Source of the DNA: Devosia yakushimensis
GTDB lineage: Bacteria > Pseudomonadota > Alphaproteobacteria > Rhizobiales > Devosiaceae
DNA length: 64,000 nt
NCBI RefSeq assembly: GCF_030159855.1
Contig: NZ_BSNG01000001.1
Location: forward strand, 3,348,001 to 3,412,000
Direction: 5' to 3'
Shown here: in pieces, positions 52,373 through 61,130 of the stretch
Layout of the letters: every line of letters starts with the position of its first letter
How positions within the stretch are numbered: position 1 is the stretch's first letter
The notes under the pieces: generated by a model
The model's input: the letters and a program-made list of their open reading frames with translations, nothing else
What the model was told of the DNA's origin: nothing
Database searches by the model: none
Position numbers and translations under genes: made by a program

Positions 52373-53212
52373 ATGCCGAACGTCAACGCAATTCTCAAAT
52401 CCACCGCTGCCGCACTTACGCTGGTGCTGCTGAGCCACCCCGTTTCCGGTGCCGAGCAGGTTCTCGAGCTGCCCGGCGGCATCAAGGGCACGCTGGCGCT
52501 GCCCGATGGCGAGGCCACCGGGCAGGCCGTGGTCATGCTGCATGGCTTTGGCAGTTCGCGCGATGAAGTGGGCGGGCTTTTTGCCATGCAGGCCGCTGCC
52601 CTGGCCGCCGAAGGCATAGCCTCGCTGCGCATCGATTTCCGCGGCTATGGCGAAAGCGCCGGCGATATGGCCGATACCACGCTTGAAGGCCTTATTGCCG
52701 ATGCCGATGCCGCCCGCACGGCCCTTGCCGGGCTCGATGGCGTGGACCCCGACCGGATCGGGGTCATCGGCTACAGCTTTGGTGCTGCCGTCGCCATGCT
52801 GGAGCCGGACGCGTTTGCCGCGGTCGCCGTCTGGGGCCAGATGGGAGACCTGCAGGCCGAGTTCGAAGAATTTCTCGGCCAGGATTTCTACGCCAAGGCC
52901 GCCACCGATGGCATTGCAAGCGCCGACCTCGGATGGCGGACGATTTCGCTCAAGCAGGCATTTTTCGACAGTCTGGCCAAGCACGACCTGGCAGAGCGCT
53001 TTGCCGGCTATGAAGGCCCCTTCCTCACCATTGCCGGCGAGGCCGATCCGGCCGCCGCCTATTTCGATCAATATCTGGCATTGGCAGCCGGCCCAACCGA
53101 AGCGGTGACCATTCCCGGCGCCGACCACATGCTGGGCGTCTTCAGCGAGCAACCCGAGATCGGCGCCGAGGTCATCGAAAAGACCACCGCCTGGCTGCGC
53201 GACGCCCTTTGA
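52373..53212 (+). CDS. Secreted alpha/beta hydrolase
   Basis: A 279-residue alpha/beta hydrolase with a signal peptide (about residues 1-26, LTLVLLSHPVSGA). HGFGSS oxyanion loop, nucleophile Ser in GYSFGAA (about residue 138), acid candidate in AGEADPA and His in GADHMLG. These dienelactone-hydrolase-like enzymes cleave esters or peptides; substrate is unknown. ATG 52373 has AGGAG upstream. It is divergent from the ssuA-like gene. Confidence 0.88.
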   Translation: MPNVNAILKSTAAALTLVLLSHPVSGAEQVLELPGGIKGTLALPDGEATGQAVVMLHGFGSSRDEVGGLFAMQAAALAAEGIASLRIDFRGYGESAGDMADTTLEGLIADADAARTALAGLDGVDPDRIGVIGYSFGAAVAMLEPDAFAAVAVWGQMGDLQAEFEEFLGQDFYAKAATDGIASADLGWRTISLKQAFFDSLAKHDLAERFAGYEGPFLTIAGEADPAAAYFDQYLALAAGPTEAVTIPGADHMLGVFSEQPEIGAEVIEKTTAWLRDAL

Positions 53213-53318
53213 TGCAGCGGGCCGGGCCTGGTGCCCGGCCCTGCTTTGCCAAGGCTTGCAGTGCCGCCATGGGGATGGTCAGTTGGACCTTGCCAAACAG
53301 CATCGCGAAAGAGCCCAG

Positions 53319-54146
53319 ATGACCACCACTCCGTCCCAGCGCCCGCTCAACAAGGTGAGCATCAAATGGAACATGGTGGAGGAGCCGGGCCTGACGATAA
53401 CAGACAAATTCCTGCTGCTGGCCGATCTGGGTTTTGATGGCGTCGAGCTCGATGCGCCCAATGATTTGCCCATGGATGAGGTTCTGAACGCGCAGCGGCG
53501 CAGCGGGCTGGCCATTCCCGGCGTGGTCAATTCCATGCATTGGAAAGCCCCGCTGACCGATCCCGATCCTGCTACACGCGAAATATCCATCGCCGCGATC
53601 CGTACCGCTCTCGACACCGCCCGCGCCTATGGCGCCAGCACCGTCCTGGTCGTGCCGGGCGTGGTCAATGCCGGCACCAGCTATGCCCGGGCCTTTGAGC
53701 TGGCGCAGGCCGGGCTGGGTGGAGTTCTCGACCGAGCCGAGGCGACAGGGGTTTCCCTCGCCGTGGAAAATGTCTGGAACGACTTCCTGCTCAGCCCGCT
53801 CGAAGCGGCGCGGTTCGTCGACGGCTTCGATCATCCCCGGATCGGCTGGTATTTCGATGTCGGCAATATCCTGCGCTATGGCCGCCCCGCCCATTGGATC
53901 GAAGCGCTGGGCCAGCGCATCCTCAAGGTCGACGTCAAGGAGTTCAGCCTCGACCGCATGAACAGCCTGGGCCCCTGGAAGGGCTTTGATGTCGAGCTGG
54001 GCGATGGTGACTGCGATTGGGCCGCGGTCAATACCGCGCTGCGTGCCGCCGGCTATTCCGGCTGGGCTTCCATCGAAGTGCCGGGCGGCGATCGCCATCG
54101 GTTGAAGGAATTGAAAGAGCGCTTCGACCGCATCGCGGCGCTTTAG
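53319..54146 (+). CDS. Sugar phosphate isomerase/epimerase family protein (xylose-isomerase-like TIM barrel)
   Basis: A 275-residue TIM barrel of the AP-endonuclease-2 superfamily. Metal ligands recognisable: DGVELDAP (Glu), LAVENVWNDF (Glu), WYFDVGNIL (Asp), KVDVKEF and IEVPGGD (Glu). Likely a 3-epimerase or keto-sugar isomerase such as an L-ribulose 5-phosphate 3-epimerase relative. GMC and Gfo/Idh genes nearby suggest a role in processing an oxidised sugar. The start ATG 53319 has GAAAGAG upstream. Confidence 0.85.
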   Translation: MTTTPSQRPLNKVSIKWNMVEEPGLTITDKFLLLADLGFDGVELDAPNDLPMDEVLNAQRRSGLAIPGVVNSMHWKAPLTDPDPATREISIAAIRTALDTARAYGASTVLVVPGVVNAGTSYARAFELAQAGLGGVLDRAEATGVSLAVENVWNDFLLSPLEAARFVDGFDHPRIGWYFDVGNILRYGRPAHWIEALGQRILKVDVKEFSLDRMNSLGPWKGFDVELGDGDCDWAAVNTALRAAGYSGWASIEVPGGDRHRLKELKERFDRIAAL

Positions 54147-54194
54147 GTCGAGCGCCGGTTCCAGTGTTTATTCTGGAGGCGCTTAAAGGCGCGG

Positions 54195-54323
54195 TGTCAT
54201 CCCGGCGCAGGCCGGGATCCATGCTGAAGGCCATTGTCGCTACCCAGTGCGGGGAGAGGGCACAGCATGGATTCCGGTCGGAGCCTGTCCTCGGGCGCGA
54301 AGCGTCCCGGGGGCCGGAATGAC
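54195..54323. repeat. Palindromic intergenic repeat, second copy of the 6849 element
   Basis: Left arm TGTCATCCCGGCGCAGGCC from 54195, right arm ending GGCCGGAATGACA at 54323. The centre differs from the first copy and contains a CATGGATTCCGG segment. Right next to it (54355-54371) is a degenerate piece of the 1181 element (CTCCCCATCAAGGGAG). Convergent gap. Confidence 0.8.
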
Positions 54324-54413
54324 ATCGTAGGTGGATGCAAGTCCAAAGTGGACACTCCCCATCAAGGGAGAGAAGCAGGCGGTTCTACGCTAGACCTCCC
54401 TATCCACGGGCTC

Positions 54414-55304
54414 TCACCCCCCAATCTCCGCCAACATCCGCCGGATATTACCCAGGCTGGTCTGACAGGCGGACAATGTCGGTTCAGCCCCTTCATATTC
54501 AAGCGAGACAAAGCCGTCATAGCCCGAGCCCACGACGGCCTCGAGGATCATCCGGGTTTCGAGATCACCAAAACCAAACACCGAACCGCGAATGAATTGC
54601 CCGCCCAGGGTTTCGAGCCACCCCGGCCCCGGCGATGTGCGGCGGACATAGAAATCCTTGAGATGAACGAAGCTGGCATCGGCCAGACTCGCCCGCGTGC
54701 CGACCAGCGCATCCTCGTCGACGCAGAGGAAATTGCCGACATCGACAGTGAATTTGAAATTGGGCCGGTCAACCCCATGCAGCAGCCGCTTGATGCGGGC
54801 GCTCGAATTCATGAAGAAGCCATGGTCCTCGACGCTGGTGGTCACCCCCTGGCTTACGGCGAAATCCGCTATCTCCTGGCAGGCCGCGACAATGGTGGCA
54901 AAGGCCCCCTCGAATTCCCCCGCACTGCCCAGCCGATGGGCCCAATTGACCACGTCATGGCGCAGGAACCCCACTTCGAGCCGGTTGCAGAGTTCGACAT
55001 GGCGCTTGACCAGCTCGATCTGCTCCTGCCGCTCGGCCGGCTCGACAAAGGCGAATCGGGCGCCCAGGCAGATGCCGGAAATGGGGATACCCGTCTGCTT
55101 CGTCTGGGCCTGCAGCCGGCTCAGCACTTCGGCATCGGCCGTCAGGTCATAGGCGGCCTCCTCGCCGGGGCGGGCAAATGAGAACGTTGCAATTTCCAGA
55201 TGCTCGGCCTGATTGGCGCTGAGCCAGCCGAAAACATCCTCGATTCCCATGGCGCCGCTCGCGAGCAGGGGACGAAAACTATAGGAGGAAAGACCAAGCT
55301 TCAT
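54414..55304 (-). CDS. Sugar phosphate isomerase/epimerase family protein
   Basis: A 296-residue TIM barrel of the same superfamily as the gene at 53319 but clearly divergent. It has the MKLGLSSYSFRP start, TTSVEDHGFFMNS (Glu), FTVDVGNFL (Asp), FVHLKDFYVRR (His) and VSLEYEGAE (Glu), a full metal set. Some members of this superfamily cleave or isomerise 3-oxo-glycosides. ATG 55304 is chosen by sequence; its ribosome site is poor. The GMC gene starts on the opposite strand 130 bases away. Confidence 0.85.
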   Translation of the reverse strand: MKLGLSSYSFRPLLASGAMGIEDVFGWLSANQAEHLEIATFSFARPGEEAAYDLTADAEVLSRLQAQTKQTGIPISGICLGARFAFVEPAERQEQIELVKRHVELCNRLEVGFLRHDVVNWAHRLGSAGEFEGAFATIVAACQEIADFAVSQGVTTSVEDHGFFMNSSARIKRLLHGVDRPNFKFTVDVGNFLCVDEDALVGTRASLADASFVHLKDFYVRRTSPGPGWLETLGGQFIRGSVFGFGDLETRMILEAVVGSGYDGFVSLEYEGAEPTLSACQTSLGNIRRMLAEIGG

Positions 55305-55434
55305 GGGAGGACTCGCGCTGGAACGGTTGAACAATCGACGCCGGAGCGGAAGCTGTCAACGAGGCGATTGACAGCAAGCGGCCGCTATTCTCTTCTGGCG
55401 CCCGGTAGATCGTTGCAACGAGCGGATAGCGCCC

Positions 55435-56928
55435 ATGTCTGAAGACTTCATCGATGTCGTCATCGTCGGCAGCGGGCCGACCGGCTCGGCCTATGCGCGA
55501 ATCATTCGCCGCGACTGGCCCGAAGCCCGCATCCTGATGGTCGAGGCCGGTCCGCAGATCCTGCCGCAGACCGGGGCGCATCTGGACAATATCGCTGATC
55601 TCAAGGAGCGTGCCGCGCTTGAAGTGCAGGCCCAAGGCGGCGATCGCACGCCACGCATCCCTATGAGCAAAGAAGAATGGGAAGCGCGCCGCGCTGGGGG
55701 CTTTGATGCCTCGCAATTGCGCCGCTCAGGCCTATTCATCGCCAACGAATCCGATCCCGCAGAAAACCTGTTTGCGGGCTTTTCGGCCGCCAATGTCGGT
55801 GGCATGGGCACCAAGTGGTCCACTGGCACGCCAACGCCGTCACAGGTCGAACGCGTGCCGTTCATCCCGGCGGACGAATTGGCCGCAGCCATCACCGTCG
55901 CCGAAGGTCTGCTCGGCACCAACAAAAACCCCCATCCCGACGACCAGACCGCCATTGCCATGCGCGAAAAGCTGGGCGCCGTGTTCAACCCGGGCCGCAG
56001 TTCCGACCGTTTCGTACAGCCCATGCCGCTGGCCGTAACGCCCGGACCCAATGGGCTGCGCTACCACGGTACCGACGTGGTGCTCGGGCCCATGGTGGAC
56101 GAGCCGGCTGAAAGCTTCCAGATTCTGGCGGAAACCGCCTGCCGGCGCGTGGTCTACGAGGGGAGCAGGGTTACCGGGGTAGAACTCGCCCATCCGGGTC
56201 AGGACGATACCTGGTTTGTCGCCGCCGGCACCGTCATTGTCGCCTGTGACGCGCTGCATTCACCCCAATTGCTGCATGCGTCAGGCATTCGCCCGCAGGC
56301 TCTGGGGCGTTACCTCAATGACCATTTCATCATCTCGCAAATGGCTGAGATGCACAGTGATGTGCCCATGCAGGCGATGAGCTGGATTCCGCCGACCAAT
56401 GATTTTCCGTTCACCGTCACCATCCACCCGACTTCTTTCACCAGCATTACGCGTCCGGACGGCTTTACCGGCCAGCCGGTCGGCATGGGCGTTTTCTGCC
56501 CCGCCGATCTCAATCCTGACAATCGCGTCACGTTCGACGACAGCAAGCGCGACTGGATGGGCCTGCCGGCCATTTCCATCCAGTGGCGCGAGTCCGAGGG
56601 AGATAAGGCGCGCCAGGACTACGCCAAGCAAACGGCCCGCAAGATTGCCGAAATCATCGGCCGCCCCGCACCGGGCTTTGCCACTATCGTACAGCCCGTC
56701 GGCAGCTCGCTGCACTACCAGGGCACGGTCCGGATGGGCGAAAAGGACGACGGCACCAGCGTCTGCGACCGCAATAGCCGCGTCTGGGGCTTTGACAATC
56801 TTTACGTCGCGGGCAATGGCGTCATCCCCACCGTGACCGCCACCAATCCGACGCTTTATTCGGTTGCCCTGGCCACCTTTGGCGCACGGCAGATCGCCCG
56901 CGAAGGGCGCCAGCGCCAGGCCGCCTGA
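55435..56928 (+). CDS. GMC family oxidoreductase (sugar/glycoside oxidase-like)
   Basis: A 497-residue flavoprotein: FAD motif VIVGSGPTGSAYAR (8-21), second FAD contact FSAANVGGMGTKWSTGTP (about 115-132), and the active-site pair His at about 427 (SSLHYQGTVRMG) and Asn at about 471 (TATNPTLYSVAL). Overall form resembles pyranose oxidase and the C-glycoside 3-oxidase group more than choline dehydrogenases. No signal peptide, so it works in the cytoplasm. Between a TIM-barrel isomerase-like gene and a Gfo/Idh dehydrogenase; oxidation of a sugar at C2 or C3 is inferred. Confidence 0.85.
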   Translation: MSEDFIDVVIVGSGPTGSAYARIIRRDWPEARILMVEAGPQILPQTGAHLDNIADLKERAALEVQAQGGDRTPRIPMSKEEWEARRAGGFDASQLRRSGLFIANESDPAENLFAGFSAANVGGMGTKWSTGTPTPSQVERVPFIPADELAAAITVAEGLLGTNKNPHPDDQTAIAMREKLGAVFNPGRSSDRFVQPMPLAVTPGPNGLRYHGTDVVLGPMVDEPAESFQILAETACRRVVYEGSRVTGVELAHPGQDDTWFVAAGTVIVACDALHSPQLLHASGIRPQALGRYLNDHFIISQMAEMHSDVPMQAMSWIPPTNDFPFTVTIHPTSFTSITRPDGFTGQPVGMGVFCPADLNPDNRVTFDDSKRDWMGLPAISIQWRESEGDKARQDYAKQTARKIAEIIGRPAPGFATIVQPVGSSLHYQGTVRMGEKDDGTSVCDRNSRVWGFDNLYVAGNGVIPTVTATNPTLYSVALATFGARQIAREGRQRQAA

Positions 56929-56953
56929 CCCAAATACGAATGGAATGAATTTT

Positions 56954-58012
56954 ATGCCAGAAAAGCGATTGTCGGTGCTCGTCGTCGGGCTGGGCCAGAT
57001 GGGCCGCAGCCATGCCATGGCCTACCACACCCATCCCGGTTTCGAGGTGGTGGGCCTGGTCAACCGCTCGGTGCCAAGCCTGCCGGCCGAGCTTGCGGAC
57101 TATCCGCTGCGGCACGATTTTGCCGCCGCGCTGGCCGAATTCAAACCCGACCTGGTGTCGATCGCCACCCACACCAATACCCATGCGGACCTGGCCATAG
57201 CGGCCATGGAGAGCGGCGCGCATGTCTTTGTCGAAAAGCCGCTGGCCGCCACGGCCGAGGATGCCGAACGCGTCGTCGCCGCCGCCAAGGCCAATGGGCG
57301 CAAGCTCGTCATCGGCTATATCCTGCGCCACCATCCCTCCTGGATGCGGCTCATCGAAGAAGCCAGGGGCCTGGGCGGGCCCTATGTGTTCCGCATGAAC
57401 CTCAACCAGCAATCGAGCGGGGCGGCCTGGGGCATCCATCGCCAGATCATGCAGACCACTTCGCCCATCGTCGATTGCGGGGTGCATTATGTCGATGTCA
57501 TGTGCCAGATCACCGATGCCAAGCCCGTCGAAGTGCGCGGCATGGGGGTGAACCTGGCCCAAGGCCTGCCCCAGGGCATGTATAATTACGGCCATTTCCA
57601 GGTGCTGTTCGACGATGGGAGCGTGGGCTGGTACGAGGCCGGCTGGGGTCCGATGATGTCGGAAACCGCCTATTTCGTCAAAGACGTGATCTCCCCGCGC
57701 GGTTCGGTCTCCATCGTCATGGATGGCGGGGCAAGCTCGGCCGATATCAATGCCCATACCCAGACCTCGCGCCTTCTGGTGCATCACGCCGAAACCGATG
57801 CCAGCGACACCTTCGTCAAATCTGACGACTGGCTGGACATGCATGACGAGCCCGGCCACCAGGCGCTCTGCGACCGCGAGCAGGATTTCGTCTATCGCGC
57901 CATTGCCGATGACCTCGACCTCACCCGGCACATGGCCGATGGTGTCACCTCGCTGCGCATCTGCCTTGCCGCCGACGAAAGCGTGCGCAGCGGGCAGCCG
58001 GTGCGGCTCTAG
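56954..58012 (+). CDS. Gfo/Idh/MocA family oxidoreductase
   Basis: A 352-residue NAD(P)-dependent dehydrogenase: Rossmann motif VVGLGQMGRSHAM (about 9-21), EKPLAAT (catalytic Lys), and the DCGVHYVDVMCQI segment with the usual Asp/His pair. Follows the GMC gene by 25 bases on the same strand, so co-transcription is likely. ATG 56954 is preferred (TGGA at -9); ATG 56945 is an alternative. Probable role in oxidising or reducing a (keto)sugar or inositol. Confidence 0.9.
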   Translation: MPEKRLSVLVVGLGQMGRSHAMAYHTHPGFEVVGLVNRSVPSLPAELADYPLRHDFAAALAEFKPDLVSIATHTNTHADLAIAAMESGAHVFVEKPLAATAEDAERVVAAAKANGRKLVIGYILRHHPSWMRLIEEARGLGGPYVFRMNLNQQSSGAAWGIHRQIMQTTSPIVDCGVHYVDVMCQITDAKPVEVRGMGVNLAQGLPQGMYNYGHFQVLFDDGSVGWYEAGWGPMMSETAYFVKDVISPRGSVSIVMDGGASSADINAHTQTSRLLVHHAETDASDTFVKSDDWLDMHDEPGHQALCDREQDFVYRAIADDLDLTRHMADGVTSLRICLAADESVRSGQPVRL

Positions 58013-58097
58013 GGACAAGATCATAGCCTTGGGCGCGCGAACCCATTAATGAGGGGCGCGCGGGAGCGCAGTGGTTCCCGCCGATCCAGGGAATGCC

Positions 58098-58898
58098 ATG
58101 TCTGTCCAGACCCGGCCCAGGCGCCTGACCACGCGCGATATCGGGGCCAAAAAGCGCAATGGCGAGAAGATCGCCATGCTCACCGCCTATGATCATGTGA
58201 CCGCGGGATTGCTCGACCAAGCCGGCATAGACGTGCTGCTGGTCGGCGATAGCCTGGGCAATGTGGTGCTGGGCTACGAAACCACGCTTCCTGTAACGCT
58301 GGCCGATATGAGCCGGCATGCCGCCGCCGTGCAGCGGGGGAGCAGCCAAGCCCTCGTCGTCTGCGACCTGCCCTTCGGCACCGCGACCGATCCCGAAACG
58401 GCCTTGCGCAGCGCGGTAATGCTGCTGCAGGAAACCGGCGTCCAGGCCGTCAAGATCGAGGGCGGCGCTTCCGCTGCCCCCATCGTCGCCCGGCTGGTAC
58501 AGCAGGGCATTGCCGTCATGGCCCATATCGGGCTCACCCCGCAATCGGTGCATCAATTGGGCGGCTATTACCGCCATGGCAAGGACGAGGACCAGGCCCG
58601 CGATCTCATCGCCGCCGCCAAGGCTCTGCAGGAGGCGGGCGCCTTTGCCATCGTGCTCGAATTCCTGGTTCCCGAGCTCGCTGCCAAGATCACCGCCCAA
58701 CTGGATATCCCGACGATCGGCATCGGCTCGGGCCCCGATTGCGCCGGCCAGGTACTGGTGATCAACGATCTGATCGGCCTCAGCATCCAGCCGCCGCCCA
58801 GCTTCGCCAAGCCGAAAGCCGATATCGCCGCGATTGTCCGGGAGGCCGCCGCTGCCTATATCGCAGAGGTCAAAGCCCCGGCCGAGGAGACGCCTTGA
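58098..58898 (+). CDS. panB: 3-methyl-2-oxobutanoate hydroxymethyltransferase
   Basis: A 266-residue ketopantoate hydroxymethyltransferase, first committed step of pantothenate synthesis (uses methylene-tetrahydrofolate). Motifs: TTRDIGAKKRNGEKIAMLTAYDH, VGDSLGNVVLGYETTLPVTLADM, VKIEGGA, AHIGLTPQSVHQLGGY and TIGIGSGPDCAGQVLVINDLIG. First of the three-gene operon with coaBC and panC; the coaBC ATG abuts the panB stop. Confidence 0.96.
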   Translation: MSVQTRPRRLTTRDIGAKKRNGEKIAMLTAYDHVTAGLLDQAGIDVLLVGDSLGNVVLGYETTLPVTLADMSRHAAAVQRGSSQALVVCDLPFGTATDPETALRSAVMLLQETGVQAVKIEGGASAAPIVARLVQQGIAVMAHIGLTPQSVHQLGGYYRHGKDEDQARDLIAAAKALQEAGAFAIVLEFLVPELAAKITAQLDIPTIGIGSGPDCAGQVLVINDLIGLSIQPPPSFAKPKADIAAIVREAAAAYIAEVKAPAEETP

Positions 58899-60110
58899 AT
58901 GGCCAGCAATATCCTGATCGCCGTTACCGGCAGTATTTCAGCCTATAAGATTGCCGACGTGGTCTCGGCCCTCACCAAGCAAGGCCACCAGGTGCAATGC
59001 ATCCTCAGCGCCAGCGCCCAGCACTTCATCACCCCGCTGGTGCTCGAGACCCTGAGCGGGCGGCCGGTCAAGTCGGACCTCTTCGGCGCCGATATTTCGG
59101 GCACCGAACATATCGACCTGGCGCGTTGGGCCGATGTCTTCGTGGTGGCTCCGGCCACCGCCAATGTGCTGGCCAAGCTGGCGCTGGGCCTGGCCGATGA
59201 CCTGCTGACCACGGTAGCGTTGGCGACCACCGCCCCCCTGCTCATCGCCCCGGCCATGAATACGATGATGTGGGAGCATCCCGCGACGCAGGCGCATCTG
59301 GCCGTGTTGCAGCAGCGCGGCGCCGGCGTGATCGATCCGGCGGCGGGGACGCTCGCCTGTGGCGAAGTGGGTGTGGGGAAACTGGCGCCAATTCCGGCCA
59401 TTGTCGCAGCCATCGAAGCAGCTCTCGTGCAGCCCAGTACCGACCTGGCCGGCCGCAAAGTGCTCATCACCGCCGGCCCGACCACGAGCCCGATCGACGC
59501 GGTGCGCTATATCACCAATCATTCGACCGGCCGCATGGGCGCGGCCATGGCCGAGGAAGCCCTGCGCCGGGGCGCCGAAGTGCGCTATGTGCTGGGCACG
59601 GACAAGGGCGTTGTCCGCCCCGTCCCGCCGCGCGGCAGTGCCGGCCGGCTGACCCTGGTTGAGGTCACGACCGCCGAGGACATGGCCGAAAAGGCCCTTT
59701 CCTTCCTGCCCGAGGTGGATGGCGTCATCGCCACCGCCGCCGTACTCGACTATCGCGTGGCCGTGCCGTCCGCCAATAAGCTCAAGCGCAATGCCGAGGC
59801 CACGAGCCTGGACATGGTGCCCTCGGTCGACGTGCTGGGCGCGCTGCGGCAGGCGGCCAATGGGCAATGGTTCCTGGGCTTTGCTGCCGAGACCGACGAT
59901 GTCGAAGGCAATGGCCGCAAGAAGCTCGATGGCAAGAAGCTCGATTTCCTCTTTGCCAATCCGGTGGCCCGGGCCGGGGAAACCAGCACAACGGGATTTT
60001 CCGTCCCCACCAATGGCGGCACGCTACTACGCGCAAAGGGCGAGCCGGTAACGCTGCCGGTCATGAGCAAGCAAGACCTCGCCAAACAGCTTTGGAACCT
60101 TATTGCATGA
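58899..60110 (+). CDS. coaBC: Bifunctional phosphopantothenoylcysteine decarboxylase / phosphopantothenate-cysteine ligase
   Basis: A 403-residue fusion enzyme of CoA synthesis. The flavin-dependent decarboxylase half (about 1-180) has His71 (EHIDLARWADV), Asn121 (APAMNTMMWEHP) and Cys154 (LACGEVGVGK). The ligase half (about 185-403) has LITAGPTTSPIDAVRYITNHSTGRMG and the dimer-loop SANKLKR with the catalytic Lys. Starts at the base after the panB stop and ends overlapping the panC start, so panB-coaBC-panC is one transcription unit. Confidence 0.96.
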   Translation: MASNILIAVTGSISAYKIADVVSALTKQGHQVQCILSASAQHFITPLVLETLSGRPVKSDLFGADISGTEHIDLARWADVFVVAPATANVLAKLALGLADDLLTTVALATTAPLLIAPAMNTMMWEHPATQAHLAVLQQRGAGVIDPAAGTLACGEVGVGKLAPIPAIVAAIEAALVQPSTDLAGRKVLITAGPTTSPIDAVRYITNHSTGRMGAAMAEEALRRGAEVRYVLGTDKGVVRPVPPRGSAGRLTLVEVTTAEDMAEKALSFLPEVDGVIATAAVLDYRVAVPSANKLKRNAEATSLDMVPSVDVLGALRQAANGQWFLGFAAETDDVEGNGRKKLDGKKLDFLFANPVARAGETSTTGFSVPTNGGTLLRAKGEPVTLPVMSKQDLAKQLWNLIA

Positions 60111-60952
60111 TCACGATTTTGCGGACCGTCGCCGAAGTGCGGTCCTGGCGCGACGGTCTGCCGCGCGACGAAAAGCTCGGTTTCGTGCCCACAATGGGCG
60201 CGCTCCATGCCGGGCATATGAGCCTGATGGCGCTGGCGCGGGAACAGGCCGGCACTGTCATTGCCAGCATTTTTGTCAACCCGCTGCAATTCGGCGCCAA
60301 CGAAGACCTCAGCAAATATCCGCGCCCCATCGAAAAGGACCTCGCCCTGCTCGAAGCGGCCGGGGTCGACGCGGTCTTCCTGCCGCCGGTGCATGAACTC
60401 TATCCCGAAGACGCCTCGACCTTCGTCACCGAGGAGGCCGTATCGGCGCCTCTTTGCGGCGCCGTCCGGCCGGGACATTTCCGCGGCGTCACGACAGTCG
60501 TGCTCAAGCTCTTCAACATCGTTCGCCCCGATATCGCGGTGTTCGGCCAGAAGGACGCCCAGCAATGCCTCGTCATCGAGCGCATGGTGCGCGATCTCAA
60601 CCTGCCGGTAGAGATCGTCCGCGGCCCCATCGTGCGCGAAGCCGATGGCCTGGCGCTCAGCTCCCGCAATATCTACCTGGCCCCGGAAGACCGGCAGGCC
60701 GCCCCCGCCATTTTCGCCAGCCTCCAGGCGGCGCAGCGAGCCTTCGAGAACGGTGAACGCAATGCCGCCAAGCTGGCCGAAATTGGCCGGTCAAGCCTTG
60801 CCGCCGAGCCGCGTATCGCCGTGCAATATTGGGACGTCCGGCACCCCCAAAGCCTTGAGGCCATCGAGACCATCGGCCCCGAAGGCGCCATCTTCGCCGT
60901 CGCCGCCCACCTGGGCAACACCAGGCTCATCGACAATCTGGTGGTGGGTTAG
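60107..60952 (+). CDS. panC: Pantothenate synthetase
   Basis: A 281-residue pantoate-beta-alanine ligase. HIGH-type motif HAGH at 34-37 (VPTMGALHAGHMSL), FVNPLQFGANEDLSKYPR, GHFRGVTTVVLKLFNI, FGQKDAQQCLVI, and the KMSKS-like ALSSRNIYL. Start ATG overlaps the coaBC TGA (ATGA). No panD is visible here. Confidence 0.96.
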   Translation: MITILRTVAEVRSWRDGLPRDEKLGFVPTMGALHAGHMSLMALAREQAGTVIASIFVNPLQFGANEDLSKYPRPIEKDLALLEAAGVDAVFLPPVHELYPEDASTFVTEEAVSAPLCGAVRPGHFRGVTTVVLKLFNIVRPDIAVFGQKDAQQCLVIERMVRDLNLPVEIVRGPIVREADGLALSSRNIYLAPEDRQAAPAIFASLQAAQRAFENGERNAAKLAEIGRSSLAAEPRIAVQYWDVRHPQSLEAIETIGPEGAIFAVAAHLGNTRLIDNLVVG

Positions 60953-61007
60953 GCCGTCCCAGCTTCCCGCCAGGGACGCCACCACTTGCGCCGCCCCCTC
61001 AATTCAT

Positions 61008-61089
61008 CGTCATCACCCGGCTTGTCCGGGTGATCCATCTCTCAGCAGCGTCGAAGCAATGGATTGCCCGGACAAGCCGGGCAATGACG
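61008..61089. repeat. Palindromic intergenic repeat, CGTCATCACCCGGC type
   Basis: Arms 61008-61038 and 61059-61089 are imperfect reverse complements (CGTCATCACCCGGCTTGTCC against GGACAAGCCGGGCAATGACG) around a 20-base loop. Located in the 178-base convergent gap between panC and the siderophore-binding protein gene. A third sequence variant of the GTCAT...ATGAC palindrome plan. Confidence 0.8.
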
Positions 61090-61130
61090 ACAAAAACTGG
61101 GGCGGTGCCGTCCAGAGGCCCCCTAAAACC

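Noticed and set aside
51094..53212. Full sulfonate utilisation cluster including the hydrolase at 52373
   Set aside because: The hydrolase is secreted, divergent and has no monooxygenase features; no ssuD, ssuE or tauD gene adjoins the transporter.
53319..55304. C-glycoside deglycosidase alpha/beta pair
   Set aside because: Both proteins are TIM barrels of the isomerase superfamily and the small beta subunit typical of those enzymes is absent, so the name is not justified.
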